This document shows positions 17,673 through 25,993 of a DNA stretch of 64,000 bases, in pieces. The notes beneath the pieces were generated by a model. It was given only the letters and a program-made list of their open reading frames with translations, was not told the origin of the DNA and did not search any database. How positions within the stretch are numbered: position 1 is the stretch's first letter; each line of letters begins with the position of its first letter. The stretch lies in contig NZ_JACAPR010000008.1 in the NCBI RefSeq assembly GCF_013385635.1, positions 270,323-334,322 on the forward strand, in the 5' to 3' direction. The position numbers and the translations under genes were made by a program. This DNA comes from Pseudomonas gingeri (GTDB lineage Bacteria; Pseudomonadota; Gammaproteobacteria; Pseudomonadales; Pseudomonadaceae).

Positions 17673-18245
17673 CTACTCCTTGGCGGTGGCACTCCAGAAC
17701 GCCTGGAAACCGGTCTCGGCATAACGTTCGGCCTGATCGGGTTCGCGGCGGATGAAATCGATGGTGGTATCGGCCAGGGCGCCCATGATCGCCGCGACAA
17801 AGGCCGCCGGCTGATCGCGGAACAGACCGCTGGCAATACTCTCCTGCATCATCGCGTTGACCTCGCCGAAGTCCTGCATGCCCAGCAGCTTGCTCTGCTC
17901 GGTGACCTGCGCGGACATCCCGAGCAAGGCCACCACCTTGCGCTTGCGCGGCTCGGCCACGCCCCAGTCGACATAACTCTGCCAGGCATGCCGGGCACGC
18001 TTCTTCACCGTTTCCGTGCGCGGGTAGCCGGGCATCATCACGTCGCGCAATTCGGCCTTGAGGTGCAGGTAGAGTTCGTTGAGCAACACGTCCTTGGAAC
18101 TGAAGTAGTTGAACAGCGTGCCTTCGGCGACACCGGCGAGCCGGGCGATCTTCAGCGTCGGACAACCCAGGCCCTGCTCGGCGAACACCTCGATGGCGGC
18201 GCTGAGAATGGCATTGCGTTTGTCGGTGCTTTTCGGACGGGCCAT
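17673..18245 (-). CDS. TetR-family transcriptional regulator
   Basis: A 190-residue TetR regulator. The helix-turn-helix is at residues 10-55, with GCPTLKIARLAGVAEGTLFN and YFSSKDVLLNELY typical of the family. The C-terminal ligand domain is not diagnostic. It is upstream of, and in the same direction as, the SDR and NAD(P)H-binding genes, and similar TGAGT/ACTCA palindromes flank it, so it likely represses itself and the two dehydrogenase genes. The natural inducer is unknown. Confidence 0.92.
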   Translation of the reverse strand: MARPKSTDKRNAILSAAIEVFAEQGLGCPTLKIARLAGVAEGTLFNYFSSKDVLLNELYLHLKAELRDVMMPGYPRTETVKKRARHAWQSYVDWGVAEPRKRKVVALLGMSAQVTEQSKLLGMQDFGEVNAMMQESIASGLFRDQPAAFVAAIMGALADTTIDFIRREPDQAERYAETGFQAFWSATAKE

Positions 18246-18270
18246 GGATCGGAGAACGCTCGGGCAATAA

Positions 18271-18286
18271 GTGAGTAATCACTCAA
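18271..18286. promoter_or_regulatory. Probable TetR operator upstream of tetR
   Basis: GTGAGTAATCACTCAA contains TGAGT and ACTCA in inverted orientation with a 4-base centre, resembling the better palindrome at 17628-17647. It lies 26 bp upstream of the tetR start codon. Confidence 0.6.
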
Positions 18287-18391
18287 TTAAGCCTGTGAAG
18301 GTTTTTATTTGCAAGTGCCAAAGAGATGAACGGTGTTTGCGCCCGGCAGTGCGCGCACCCAGTCACTGATGCCGGTGGCTGCTAGGGCCTC

Positions 18392-18472
18392 TTCGCGGGC
18401 AAGCCCGCTCCTACAGTTGATCGCGTGCATCAGAGCGATACGATCCCCTGTGGGAGCGGGCTTGCCCGCGAA
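18392..18472. repeat. REP pair of the GCGGGCTTGCCCGC class
   Basis: Two inverted REP palindromes, TTCGCGGGCAAGCCCGCTCC at 18392 and its partner GGAGCGGGCTTGCCCGCGAA ending at 18472, separated by about 35 bp. It sits between tetR and the iron alcohol dehydrogenase gene. It is a different REP class from the one amplified near the RAYT. Confidence 0.88.
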
Positions 18473-18484
18473 AAACCTTGCAGG

Positions 18485-19633
18485 CTAGAACGCGCTACGG
18501 AAGATCTCTTCGATCTGCCGCTGATCCGCCGCCCGCGGGTTGGTCAGGCCACAGGCATCCTTCAGGGCATTGGCCGCCAGCAGCGGAATATCCTGCAACT
18601 TGGCCCCCAACTCACGCAGACCGGCGGGGATCTCGACATCCCTGGCCAGGCTGCGGATCGCCACGATAGCCGCCTGGGCGCCCTCTTCCGCGCTCAACCC
18701 CGCGACATCCGCCCCCAGCGCCCGCGCCACATCGCCCAGCCGTCGCGGACAAACCGCGGCGTTGAAGATCTGCACATGGGGCAACAGCACCGCATTGCAG
18801 ACACCGTGGGGCAAGTCATAGAAACCGCCCAACTGGTGCGCCATGGCATGGACGAAACCCAGGGAGGCATTGTTGAACGCCATGCCCGCCAGGAACTGTG
18901 CATAGGCCATGTTTTCCCGGGCCTTCAGGTCACTGCCGTCACGCACCGCCAGGCGCAGGTTGGCGCTGATCAACTCGATGGCCTTGATCGCACAGGCATC
19001 GGTGATCGGCGTGGCCGCCGTCGAGACATAGGCTTCCACCGCATGGGTCAGGGCATCCATGCCGGTGGCCGCGGTCAACCCCTTGGGCATGGCGACCATC
19101 AGTGCCGGATCGTTGACCGACAGCAGCGGCGTGACATTGCGGTCGACGATGGCCATTTTCACGTGTCGCGACTCATCGGTGATGATGCAGAAGCGGGTCA
19201 TTTCGCTGGCCGTACCGGCGGTGGTGTTGATCGCGATCAGCGGCAGTTGCGGCTTGGCCGACTGGTCGACACCTTCGTAGTCGCGGATATGCCCGCCGTT
19301 GGTGGCGCACAGGGCGATGCCCTTGGCACAGTCATGGGGCGAACCGCCGCCCAGGGACACGACGAAATCACACTCACCCGCCTTCAAGGCAGCCAGCCCC
19401 TTCTCGACGTTATCGATGCTCGGATTGGGCTTGGCGCCGTCGAAGATCAGCGAATCGATGTCCTGCATCGCCAGCAATTCGGCGATCCGCGTCGCCACGC
19501 CCGCCTTCGCCAGCCCGGCATCGGTCACGATCAGCGCCTTGCGAAAACCGTAGTTGCGGATGGCATCCATCGCTTCGTCCAGACAGTCGATGCCCATGAT
19601 ATTCACGGCGGGAATGAAAAATGTGCTGCTCAT
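18485..19633 (-). CDS. Iron-containing alcohol dehydrogenase (group III)
   Basis: A 382-residue Fe-ADH, close in length to Zymomonas AdhB and E. coli YiaY/FucO. The NAD-binding [11 protein letters not shown] lies near residues 95-105, the substrate region has [13 protein letters not shown], and metal ligands come from [10 protein letters not shown] and [19 protein letters not shown] (several His). It should interconvert primary alcohols and aldehydes with NAD; in Pseudomonas related ErcA/YiaY proteins are linked to ethanol oxidation. It is a single gene with no evident operon partner. Confidence 0.92.
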   Translation of the reverse strand: MSSTFFIPAVNIMGIDCLDEAMDAIRNYGFRKALIVTDAGLAKAGVATRIAELLAMQDIDSLIFDGAKPNPSIDNVEKGLAALKAGECDFVVSLGGGSPHDCAKGIALCATNGGHIRDYEGVDQSAKPQLPLIAINTTAGTASEMTRFCIITDESRHVKMAIVDRNVTPLLSVNDPALMVAMPKGLTAATGMDALTHAVEAYVSTAATPITDACAIKAIELISANLRLAVRDGSDLKARENMAYAQFLAGMAFNNASLGFVHAMAHQLGGFYDLPHGVCNAVLLPHVQIFNAAVCPRRLGDVARALGADVAGLSAEEGAQAAIVAIRSLARDVEIPAGLRELGAKLQDIPLLAANALKDACGLTNPRAADQRQIEEIFRSAF

Positions 19634-19786
19634 GACGAGTCCTCTTGGCGTTGACGGAGCCTACCTGCCCCACGAAGCCCAGAGCATCGACCGGTTATCC
19701 GTGAGCGTTGTTGATCTGGCTCAACGCCAGCTCGTGATAAAGTCGCCGCCTGTCCACCTTCTGCCTTGAGACGACGAATAGCGATT

Positions 19787-20791
19787 ATGGAATTCCAGGA
19801 ATTTGACGCCGAACTTGAAGACTGGAACGCCCTGCGCGCCGAGATCCCGTTCAGCGGGTTGCTGATCGGCAACGGCGCGAGCCTGGCGGTATGGCCAAAG
19901 TTCTCCTACGACTCGCTGTTCGAGAAAGCCCAGAGCACCCGCAACCGTCCCCTGGGCTTGAGTGAACTCGCGGTGTTCAAGGCCCTGGACACCAGCAACT
20001 TCGAACAGGTGCTCAGTGCGCTGAAGAGCACTATCAAGGTCAATGCCGCCCTGACCATCAATTCGTCGTCACCGCGCAATCGCTACTTCGCGATCAAGGA
20101 AGCGCTGATTCATGCGGTGCGCTCGGTGCACATCCCGTGGAAATTCGTCGAACCCGGCAGCCTCGCGCGGATCAACGCCGAACTGGGCAACTACCAGACG
20201 CTCTACTCCACCAACTACGACCTGCTCAACTACTGGGCGATCATGCAGGCACCGCAACCGTTCAAGGACCTGTTCTGGAACGACGACGCAACCTTCGATC
20301 TGGGCAATACCCAAACCCAGGGCACGCGCATCCTTTACCTGCACGGCGGCCTGCACCTGGTGAAGAACCTCGATGGCAGCACGCGCAAGCTGTTGTCTTC
20401 GGAAAGCACCCTGCTGGGCAGCTTCGCGATCAACACCCTCGGCGATGTGCCGCTGTTCGTCAGCGAAGGCAGTGCCGAAGACAAGCTCAAGGCGATCCGC
20501 AACTCGGACTATCTGGCGTATTGCTACGGGCAACTGAGCGAGCACCAGGGCGCCTTGTGCGTGTTCGGCCACGACCTCGGCGAGCAGGACCGGCACATCG
20601 TCCAGGCCCTGCACGACGCCCGCATCAAGACCCTGGCGATCTCGATCCATCCGCGCAGCAAGGCGTTCATCCAGCACCAGAAACGGCGCTTCGCGAAACT
20701 GTTCGTCGGCCACGATGTGACCTTGCGTTTCTTCGACGCCAAGAGCCACCCGCTGGGCACCCCGGAATTACTGGTCACCCCCGAAGAATAA
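19787..20791 (+). CDS. DUF4917 protein with SIR2-like motifs
   Basis: A 334-residue protein of the DUF4917 family. Three stretches resemble the NAD site of SIR2-like domains: LLIGNGAS (26-32), STNYD (141-145) and LHGG (185-188), with NFEQVLSAL (71-79) matching the FE motif seen in SIR2-like proteins. It might therefore bind or hydrolyse NAD; this is inference from motif order. Known SIR2-like standalone proteins include phage-defence NADases. ATG at 19787 is used because the fold starts there, though the ribosome site is weak. It is a lone gene between an alcohol dehydrogenase and a REP element. Confidence 0.8.
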   Translation: MEFQEFDAELEDWNALRAEIPFSGLLIGNGASLAVWPKFSYDSLFEKAQSTRNRPLGLSELAVFKALDTSNFEQVLSALKSTIKVNAALTINSSSPRNRYFAIKEALIHAVRSVHIPWKFVEPGSLARINAELGNYQTLYSTNYDLLNYWAIMQAPQPFKDLFWNDDATFDLGNTQTQGTRILYLHGGLHLVKNLDGSTRKLLSSESTLLGSFAINTLGDVPLFVSEGSAEDKLKAIRNSDYLAYCYGQLSEHQGALCVFGHDLGEQDRHIVQALHDARIKTLAISIHPRSKAFIQHQKRRFAKLFVGHDVTLRFFDAKSHPLGTPELLVTPEE

Positions 20792-20805
20792 GGCACACCA
20801 CGTCC

Positions 20806-20943
20806 CTCTGTGGTGAGCGGGCTTGCCCGCGCTGGAGCGCGAAGCGGCCCTGAAACCAGCAACCTCATGGTGTCAGGTGGATTGAGTCGCAGGTTTTACG
20901 ACTGCTTCGCAGCCGAGCGCGGGCAAGCCCGCTCGCCACAGAG
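20806..20943. repeat. Long REP pair, GGCGAGCGGGC class
   Basis: CTCTGTGGTGAGCGGGCTTG at the left and CAAGCCCGCTCGCCACAGAG at the right are near-perfect inverted copies 138 bp apart, with further complementary blocks inside (GGAGCGCGAAGC, GCTTCGCAGCC). The whole element could fold into a long hairpin. It lies just after the DUF4917 gene and before the convergent XRE-cupin gene, so it may terminate or protect both transcripts. Confidence 0.85.
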
Positions 20944-20961
20944 CTCGGGGCGATCACAGGA

Positions 20962-21504
20962 TCACTCCTCGGCGCTGTGCACCACCACCAGCAACTCGGC
21001 CTGCTGCTCGCCCACCGAGCGCAGGCGATGGGGTTTCTGCGCGTTGAAGTGCAGCGCATCGCCGCGCTCGAGAATCACCCGTTCGGTCATGAAGTCCACC
21101 TCGACGCGGCCTTCATGGACGAACAGGAATTCTTCGCCGAGGTGCTCCTTGAAACGCTTGTCGGTGAACTCCCTGGGCGGATAGATGATGAACGGCAGCA
21201 AGGTGCGCTCGCTGACCTGATGGGCCAGCACCGCATAACCCGGCGCCCGCGCATCGGTCCCCAGGGACTGGCGCTGCTCACGGCGCACCAGGCTGTAGCT
21301 GTCGAGGCTGACGCTGTCCTCGCTGAACAATTCCTCGACCTTGACGTTCAACGCCTTGGCCAGTTTCAACGCGGCCGCAATCGACGGCGTGTTCAAGCCG
21401 CGCTCGACCTTCGACAGGTAACTCTTGGTCATGCCGGATTTCGCGGCCAATGCCTCAAGGGTTACACCAAGTTTTTTTCTCAATAATTTCAAACGGATAG
21501 ACAT
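20962..21504 (-). CDS. XRE-family regulator with cupin sensor domain
   Basis: A 180-residue regulator with an N-terminal helix-turn-helix (residues 6-60, GVTLEALAAKSGMTKSYLSK then VERGLNTPSI) and a C-terminal cupin beta-barrel (about 100-175, with EEFLFVHEGRVEVDF and HFNAQKPHRLRSVG). This layout is used by PuuR-type and similar metabolite-responsive repressors. It is divergent from the aldolase/DapA-family operon with 159 bp between them, and a perfect palindrome lies in that gap, so it probably controls that operon and itself. Confidence 0.92.
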   Translation of the reverse strand: MSIRLKLLRKKLGVTLEALAAKSGMTKSYLSKVERGLNTPSIAAALKLAKALNVKVEELFSEDSVSLDSYSLVRREQRQSLGTDARAPGYAVLAHQVSERTLLPFIIYPPREFTDKRFKEHLGEEFLFVHEGRVEVDFMTERVILERGDALHFNAQKPHRLRSVGEQQAELLVVVHSAEE

Positions 21505-21549
21505 GCGCAGCGATTAATCCAGCAGAAAGCCAGCGAATTCGTCTTGCTA

Positions 21550-21585
21550 ATGACACTTTGTGTCATATAGCCTCTTAAGTGTCAT
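21550..21585. promoter_or_regulatory. Candidate operator for the XRE-cupin regulator
   Basis: ATGACAC-TTT-GTGTCAT at 21550-21566 has perfect 7-base arms, and a third half-site AGTGTCAT follows at 21578-21585. It lies between the divergent regulator and aldolase genes, 46 bp from the regulator start. Confidence 0.65.
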
Positions 21586-21663
21586 CCGCATTCCCACCCA
21601 CCACCTTGCGAGCAACGGAGGGTTGGCGGATCCGACGTCCCCGACACGACACAGGACCCCGAT

Positions 21664-22446
21664 ATGGCCAAGACATTAGCACTGCCCAAGGACCAGTTGG
21701 TCAAGCAGGCCCTGACCCAGATGCAGAACACCCTGGCGGATAATACGTGGACTGACCGGCAAAAGCTGGCCCTGACCTGCCGCATCCTCTTCGAGAACGG
21801 CCACGACTCGGGCCTGGCCGGGCAGATCACCGCGCGCGGGCCGCAGCCCGGCACCTACTACACCCAGCAACTGGGCCTGGGGTTCGATGAGATCAGTGCC
21901 AGCAACCTGCTGCTGGTCAACGAAGACCTGGAAGTCCTCGAAGGCCAGGGCATGCCCAACCCGGCCAACCGTTTCCACAGCTGGGTCTACCGCGCCCGGC
22001 CGGATGTGAACTGCATCATCCACACCCATCCGACCCACGTCGCCGCGCTGTCGATGCTTGAAGTACCGCTGGCGGTCTCGCATATGGACCTCTGCCCGCT
22101 CTACGAGGACTGTGCGTTTCTCGAAGCCTGGCCCGGCGTACCGGTGGGCAACGAGGAAGGTGAAATCATCAGTGCCGCCCTCGGTGACAAACGGGCAATC
22201 CTGCTTTCCCACCATGGACAACTCTCCACCGGCGCGAGCATCGAGGAGGCCTGTGTCATCGCCCAACTGATCGAGCGCGCGGCCAGGTTGCAGTTGCTGG
22301 CCATGGCCGCCGGCACGATCAAGCCGATCCTCCCGGAACTGGGTCGCGAAGCCCATGACTGGATCTCCCGGCCCAAGCGCCACGCCACGGCCTTCAACTA
22401 CTACGTGCGGCAGAACCTGCGTCAGCACGCCGACTGCCTGAACTGA
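21664..22446 (+). CDS. Class II aldolase/adducin family protein
   Basis: A 260-residue zinc-dependent class II aldolase-fold protein. Zinc histidines are expected in IIHTHPTHVA (HTH) and in the later LSHHGQLSTG. The N-terminal ENGHDSGLAGQIT segment is characteristic of the adducin/aldolase subgroup that includes sugar-acid aldolases and decarboxylases. It is the first gene of a two-gene operon with a DapA-family lyase, 42 bp apart, facing the XRE-cupin regulator. The substrate is unknown; a sugar acid or hydroxy-keto acid is likely. Confidence 0.9.
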   Translation: MAKTLALPKDQLVKQALTQMQNTLADNTWTDRQKLALTCRILFENGHDSGLAGQITARGPQPGTYYTQQLGLGFDEISASNLLLVNEDLEVLEGQGMPNPANRFHSWVYRARPDVNCIIHTHPTHVAALSMLEVPLAVSHMDLCPLYEDCAFLEAWPGVPVGNEEGEIISAALGDKRAILLSHHGQLSTGASIEEACVIAQLIERAARLQLLAMAAGTIKPILPELGREAHDWISRPKRHATAFNYYVRQNLRQHADCLN

Positions 22447-22488
22447 TCGTCCCTGCCCGATAACCCGCCCTCAATCCCGGAGCCCCAC

Positions 22489-23382
22489 ATGACTACCCCT
22501 GCTCTCCACGGCATCATCGGCTACCCCGTCACGCCCTTTACCGCCGATGGCGAACACCTCGATCTCGACGCGCTGGGACGTGGCATCGACCGCCTGATCG
22601 AAGGCGGCGTACACGCCATCGCCCCCCTGGGCAGCGCCGGTGAAGGCGCCTACCTCAGCGATACCGAGTGGGACGCCGTGGCCGAATTCAGCCTGGCCCA
22701 TATCGCCGGGCGCGTCCCCAGCGTGGTCAGCGTGTCCGACCTGACCACCGCCAAGGCCGTGCGCCGCGCCCGTTTCGCCGAGGCCAAGGGGGCCGATGCG
22801 GTGATGGTGCTGCCGACGTCCTACTGGAAACTCGGCGAAGGGGAAATCCTCGCCCACTACCAGGCCATCGGTGCCCGCATCGGCGTGCCGATCATGCTCT
22901 ACAACAACCCGGCCACCAGCGGCACCGATATGTCGGTGGAACTGATCCTGCGGATCGTGCGTACGGTGGAGAACGTGACCATGGTCAAGGAGAGCACCGG
23001 CGATATCCAGCGCATGCACAAGCTGCAACTGCTCGGCGAAGGCCAGGTGCCGTTCTACAACGGCTGCAATCCGCTGGCGCTGGAAGCCTTCAGCGCCGGC
23101 GCGGTGGGCTGGTGCACGGCCGCGGCGAACCTGATCCCGCGGCTCAACGGCGCGCTGTACCAGGCGGTGCTGGACAACGACCTGCAACAGGCCCGTGCCC
23201 TGTTCTACCGACAACTGCCGTTGCTGGAGTTCATCCTCAAGGGCGGCTTGCCGGCCACGGTCAAGGCCGGGCTGCGCCTGACCGGGCTGGAAGCGGGCGA
23301 GCCACGCCTGCCGGTGGCACCGTTGAATGACGCCGGCCTGCGGTCGTTGCAAGGGATGCTGGAGACCCTGCGCGCCGCCTGA
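22489..23382 (+). CDS. DapA/N-acetylneuraminate lyase family protein
   Basis: A 297-residue class I aldolase of the dihydrodipicolinate-synthase superfamily. The Schiff-base lysine is K167 in MVKESTG and the active-site Tyr is Y138 in LYNNP. The loop that reads TTGE in true DapA is GSAGEG here, so it is not the lysine-pathway enzyme; lyases for keto-deoxy acids or related compounds fit better. It is co-transcribed with the class II aldolase gene, so both may act on successive intermediates or alternative substrates of one pathway. Confidence 0.9.
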   Translation: MTTPALHGIIGYPVTPFTADGEHLDLDALGRGIDRLIEGGVHAIAPLGSAGEGAYLSDTEWDAVAEFSLAHIAGRVPSVVSVSDLTTAKAVRRARFAEAKGADAVMVLPTSYWKLGEGEILAHYQAIGARIGVPIMLYNNPATSGTDMSVELILRIVRTVENVTMVKESTGDIQRMHKLQLLGEGQVPFYNGCNPLALEAFSAGAVGWCTAAANLIPRLNGALYQAVLDNDLQQARALFYRQLPLLEFILKGGLPATVKAGLRLTGLEAGEPRLPVAPLNDAGLRSLQGMLETLRAA

Positions 23383-23422
23383 ACGACATCGCCAACCGAG
23401 ACTCCACGCGCCCCCCCTACCC

Positions 23423-23529
23423 GGTCGTTCCCACGCTACGCGTGGGGATGCCTCACCGGAGTCTCCGCGTCCGCTTTTGTGACGCCGAGCGTCACGGACT
23501 GCATTACCACGCGGAGCGTGGGAACGATC
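23423..23529. repeat. Intergenic palindromic repeat, copy 1
   Basis: About 107 bp beginning GTCGTTCCCACGC and ending GCGTGGGAACGAT, so its ends are inverted. Inside are further stems, TCCGCGTCCGC and GACGCCGAGCGTC. Three more copies occur at 25014, 33887 and 42968. It lies between the DapA-family gene and the convergent DHA2 exporter gene. Confidence 0.9.
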
Positions 23530-23562
23530 AACTTCGCCCGTTCATCGTGACCGGACCCGCAT

Positions 23563-24975
23563 CTATGTCTGCTGGTCGACGGGTTGTGCCGCTGGTGTAC
23601 GCAGCAAGCCACTGACCAACGCCCAGCCGGCCAGCACCACCAGGGCGAGGAACAGCATCACCGCGCGGTAACCGTGGATAAAGGCACCTTGCACGTCGTC
23701 CAGCGGTTGTCCGGAAAAGCCGTGGTAGATGCCCACGCCGACCGCCAGGCCGAGGCCGCCGCCGACATTGTGCAGGGTCATCAGCGACCCCATCGCCACC
23801 GACGATACGCCTTGCGGTACCGAGGAGATGCCCAGCACCGTGGACGGACCGAGGATACTGGCCCAGCCCAGCCCCATGATGACGAAGGCCGCCAGCAGGT
23901 AAGGCAGCGAGGTCTGGCGATCGAAGCCGGCCTGCAACAGCGCCGACAACAGGAACAACAGCAGGCCGGACTTGATCAGCAGGGCCGGACCCTTGCGGTC
24001 CACCAGCCGCCCCACCAGCGGCGACAGCAGCGCCACGCCGAGGGTGGTCGGCAGCAACAGCAGGCCGCTGGCCTGCACGCTTTCACCACGCACCAGCGCC
24101 AGGTACAGCGGCATCACGAAGAACGCCACGCAATAGAACACCGCCAGGGTGAAACTGGCGACCACGCCGGCGACAAAGCGTCGATTGGCGAACAGTTGCA
24201 GGTCGATGATCGGTGCCGCGACACGTTGCTCCACCCGGACAAAGGCCGTCAGCGCCAGCACCGCCAGCGCAATCAGGCCCAGGGTCAACGGCGCACTCCA
24301 GCCCCAGGCGGCGCCCTGGACAATCACCAGTACCAGGCTCGGCAAGCCGACCAGCAGCAGTGCCGCCCCCAGCCAGTCGAGCCGCGCACCCGCCTCTTCC
24401 GAGCGCGACTCCTTGACGCTGAAGCTGCAGATTCCCAGGCTCAGCAGGACAAACGGCACATTGATCAGGAAGATCCATTGCCAGCCGAAGGCACTGGTGA
24501 TCAGTCCGCCCAGCACCGGCCCCGCCGCCAGCCCGACGCCGTTGACGCCGAACAGCACACCAAAGGCCTTGCCCTGTTCGGCACTGTCGAAGGTATTGGC
24601 GACAATAGCCCCCGAGGCGGTGTAGAGCACCGCGCAGGCCAGGCCCTGGGCGATCCGGGCGGCGATCAGGGCATCGATGCCGACCGCCAGCCCGGCGCCG
24701 AGGGAGGCCAGCCCGAACACGCTCAGGCCGATAAACAGCACGCGCTTGCGCCCATGCAGATCGGCCAGCCGACCGACCAGCACCATGAAACTCGACAGCG
24801 CCAGGATAAAACCGTTGATCACCCATTGCAGGCTGTCGACCGACGCACCGAGGTCGGCCTGCAAGGCCGGCAGCGCGGTGTTGACGATGGTGAAATCGAC
24901 ACAGCCGAGAAAACTGGCAATGCTCACCCCGAGCAATGCCCACCATTTGCGTTGCTGTTGCGCAAAAACGCCCAT
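23563..24975 (-). CDS. MFS exporter, DHA2 (EmrB/QacA) family
   Basis: A 470-residue, 14-helix drug:H+ antiporter. Helix 1 has FLGCVDFTIVNTALPAL, the antiporter motif A is GRLADLHGRKRVLF, and motif C-like GVNGVGLAAGPVLGGL is in helix 5. It should export small hydrophobic compounds. It is the next minus-strand gene after the cyclodipeptide synthase, separated by 264 bp that hold two repeat elements. A role in exporting the modified diketopiperazine is attractive (bicyclomycin clusters also carry an MFS exporter) but rests on position only. No own regulator is adjacent. Confidence 0.9.
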   Translation of the reverse strand: MGVFAQQQRKWWALLGVSIASFLGCVDFTIVNTALPALQADLGASVDSLQWVINGFILALSSFMVLVGRLADLHGRKRVLFIGLSVFGLASLGAGLAVGIDALIAARIAQGLACAVLYTASGAIVANTFDSAEQGKAFGVLFGVNGVGLAAGPVLGGLITSAFGWQWIFLINVPFVLLSLGICSFSVKESRSEEAGARLDWLGAALLLVGLPSLVLVIVQGAAWGWSAPLTLGLIALAVLALTAFVRVEQRVAAPIIDLQLFANRRFVAGVVASFTLAVFYCVAFFVMPLYLALVRGESVQASGLLLLPTTLGVALLSPLVGRLVDRKGPALLIKSGLLLFLLSALLQAGFDRQTSLPYLLAAFVIMGLGWASILGPSTVLGISSVPQGVSSVAMGSLMTLHNVGGGLGLAVGVGIYHGFSGQPLDDVQGAFIHGYRAVMLFLALVVLAGWALVSGLLRTPAAQPVDQQT

Positions 24976-25013
24976 GGGGAAACTCCTTTTTTCAATTGAA
25001 TATCACTCGTAAG

Positions 25014-25122
25014 GATCGTTCCCACGCTCCAGCGTGGGAACGCCTCGCTGGACGCTCCGCGTCCGTTTTTTGTGCCGCGGAGCGTCACGGGCTGCGTGCC
25101 CACGCGGAGCGTGGGCACGATC
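25014..25122. repeat. Intergenic palindromic repeat, copy 2
   Basis: About 109 bp from GATCGTTCCCACGC to GCGTGGGCACGATC, same family as copy 1, lying between the cyclodipeptide synthase and exporter genes. Confidence 0.9.
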
Positions 25123-25151
25123 ACCCATATCGGGGTGGCCGCACTGACCTC

Positions 25152-25215
25152 TTCGCGGGCAAGCCCGCTCCCACAAATTGTCGGTCGTGTGTGGGAGCGG
25201 GCTTGCCCGCGAAAG
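25152..25215. repeat. REP pair of the GCGGGCTTGCCCGC class
   Basis: TTCGCGGGCAAGCCCGCTCC at 25152 and its inverted partner ending at 25215 form a short REP pair directly after the cyclodipeptide synthase gene. With copy 2 of the 110-bp repeat it fills the spacer before the exporter. Confidence 0.88.
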
Positions 25216-25239
25216 CGATGCGACAGGCAGCACAAAACC

Positions 25240-25989
25240 TCAGATGGCAATCGCCCCACTGGACCAGTTCGGATGCACGATGCCCGGCAAGGTGAACGGA
25301 ATCGGGATCCCGCGCTTCTTGAACTTGAGCGGCAACCAGCGCACCCGGTCCGGGCTGTGGGGGGTGATCAGCAGGTCGCGACTGGTGGCCATCGCGGCCG
25401 TCATCTGCTGCGGGTACAGCACATAGTGATAGCCCTCGTCCGCCCACAACGGCAGGATGATCGGGATCTCTTCGAGGATGTATTCCCGGCACTGGGCCGC
25501 GGCCTTCTCGATATCGGCGTGTTCATCGCGCAAGCGCAGGCGGTCGGTAAATACCGCGATGGTTTCCTCGATGGCCAGGCGCAGTTCCTCGCGACTCTGG
25601 TACACCTCGTTCAATTGCTGGCGCAGTTCGGCATAACGGTCGCTGGCCAGCTCCTGGTTCCAGCGCGTCACGTGGTACGGCACCCGCAGGCCGTCGAGGA
25701 TCCCCTGGTTGCGCACCAACCAGGCATCGCCATCGCGGATCGACGCCGACAGCGCCTCTCCCGGTGACTTGCCGTGCTTGTTATGGCGTTGCAGGGTGTC
25801 AGCCACCACCACCTTCACGTGGCTGAAACCCGACTGGTTGATCAGGTGGATGGTCGAGCGCAGCTTCTGGTCTTCGTGGTACTCCTGGCCGACGCTGACC
25901 GCCAGCACCACGCGCTTGCCGTCGAACTCGTGGTCTTCGCCACCCTTGTTGAAATACGCCTTGAGGTTGATCTCTTGCACAGTGCTCAT
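25240..25989 (-). CDS. tRNA-dependent cyclodipeptide synthase (XYP type)
   Basis: A 249-residue protein recognised as a cyclodipeptide synthase, the Rossmann-fold enzymes that take two aminoacyl-tRNAs and release a diketopiperazine. Compared with AlbC from memory: nucleophile S32 in VSVGQEY (AlbC S37), Y170 and E174 in YILEEIP (AlbC Y178/E182 in YVLAEAP), and Y192-P193 in YVLYPQ (AlbC Y202-H203). Spacings agree within a few residues. Position 35 is Gln rather than Asn and 193 is Pro, so it fits the XYP rather than the NYH subfamily. It follows the 2OG oxygenase gene by 4 bp and is surely co-transcribed. The two amino acids incorporated cannot be predicted. Confidence 0.87.
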   Translation of the reverse strand: MSTVQEINLKAYFNKGGEDHEFDGKRVVLAVSVGQEYHEDQKLRSTIHLINQSGFSHVKVVVADTLQRHNKHGKSPGEALSASIRDGDAWLVRNQGILDGLRVPYHVTRWNQELASDRYAELRQQLNEVYQSREELRLAIEETIAVFTDRLRLRDEHADIEKAAAQCREYILEEIPIILPLWADEGYHYVLYPQQMTAAMATSRDLLITPHSPDRVRWLPLKFKKRGIPIPFTLPGIVHPNWSSGAIAI

Positions 25990-25993
25990 GGGA

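Noticed and set aside
20069..20749. A 226-codon antisense frame over the DUF4917 gene
   Set aside because: No recognisable domain, and the sense protein has consistent SIR2-like motifs and codon use.
22489..23382. Lysine-pathway dihydrodipicolinate synthase (dapA)
   Set aside because: The TTGE loop is replaced by GSAGEG and the gene is in an operon with an aldolase under an XRE-cupin regulator.
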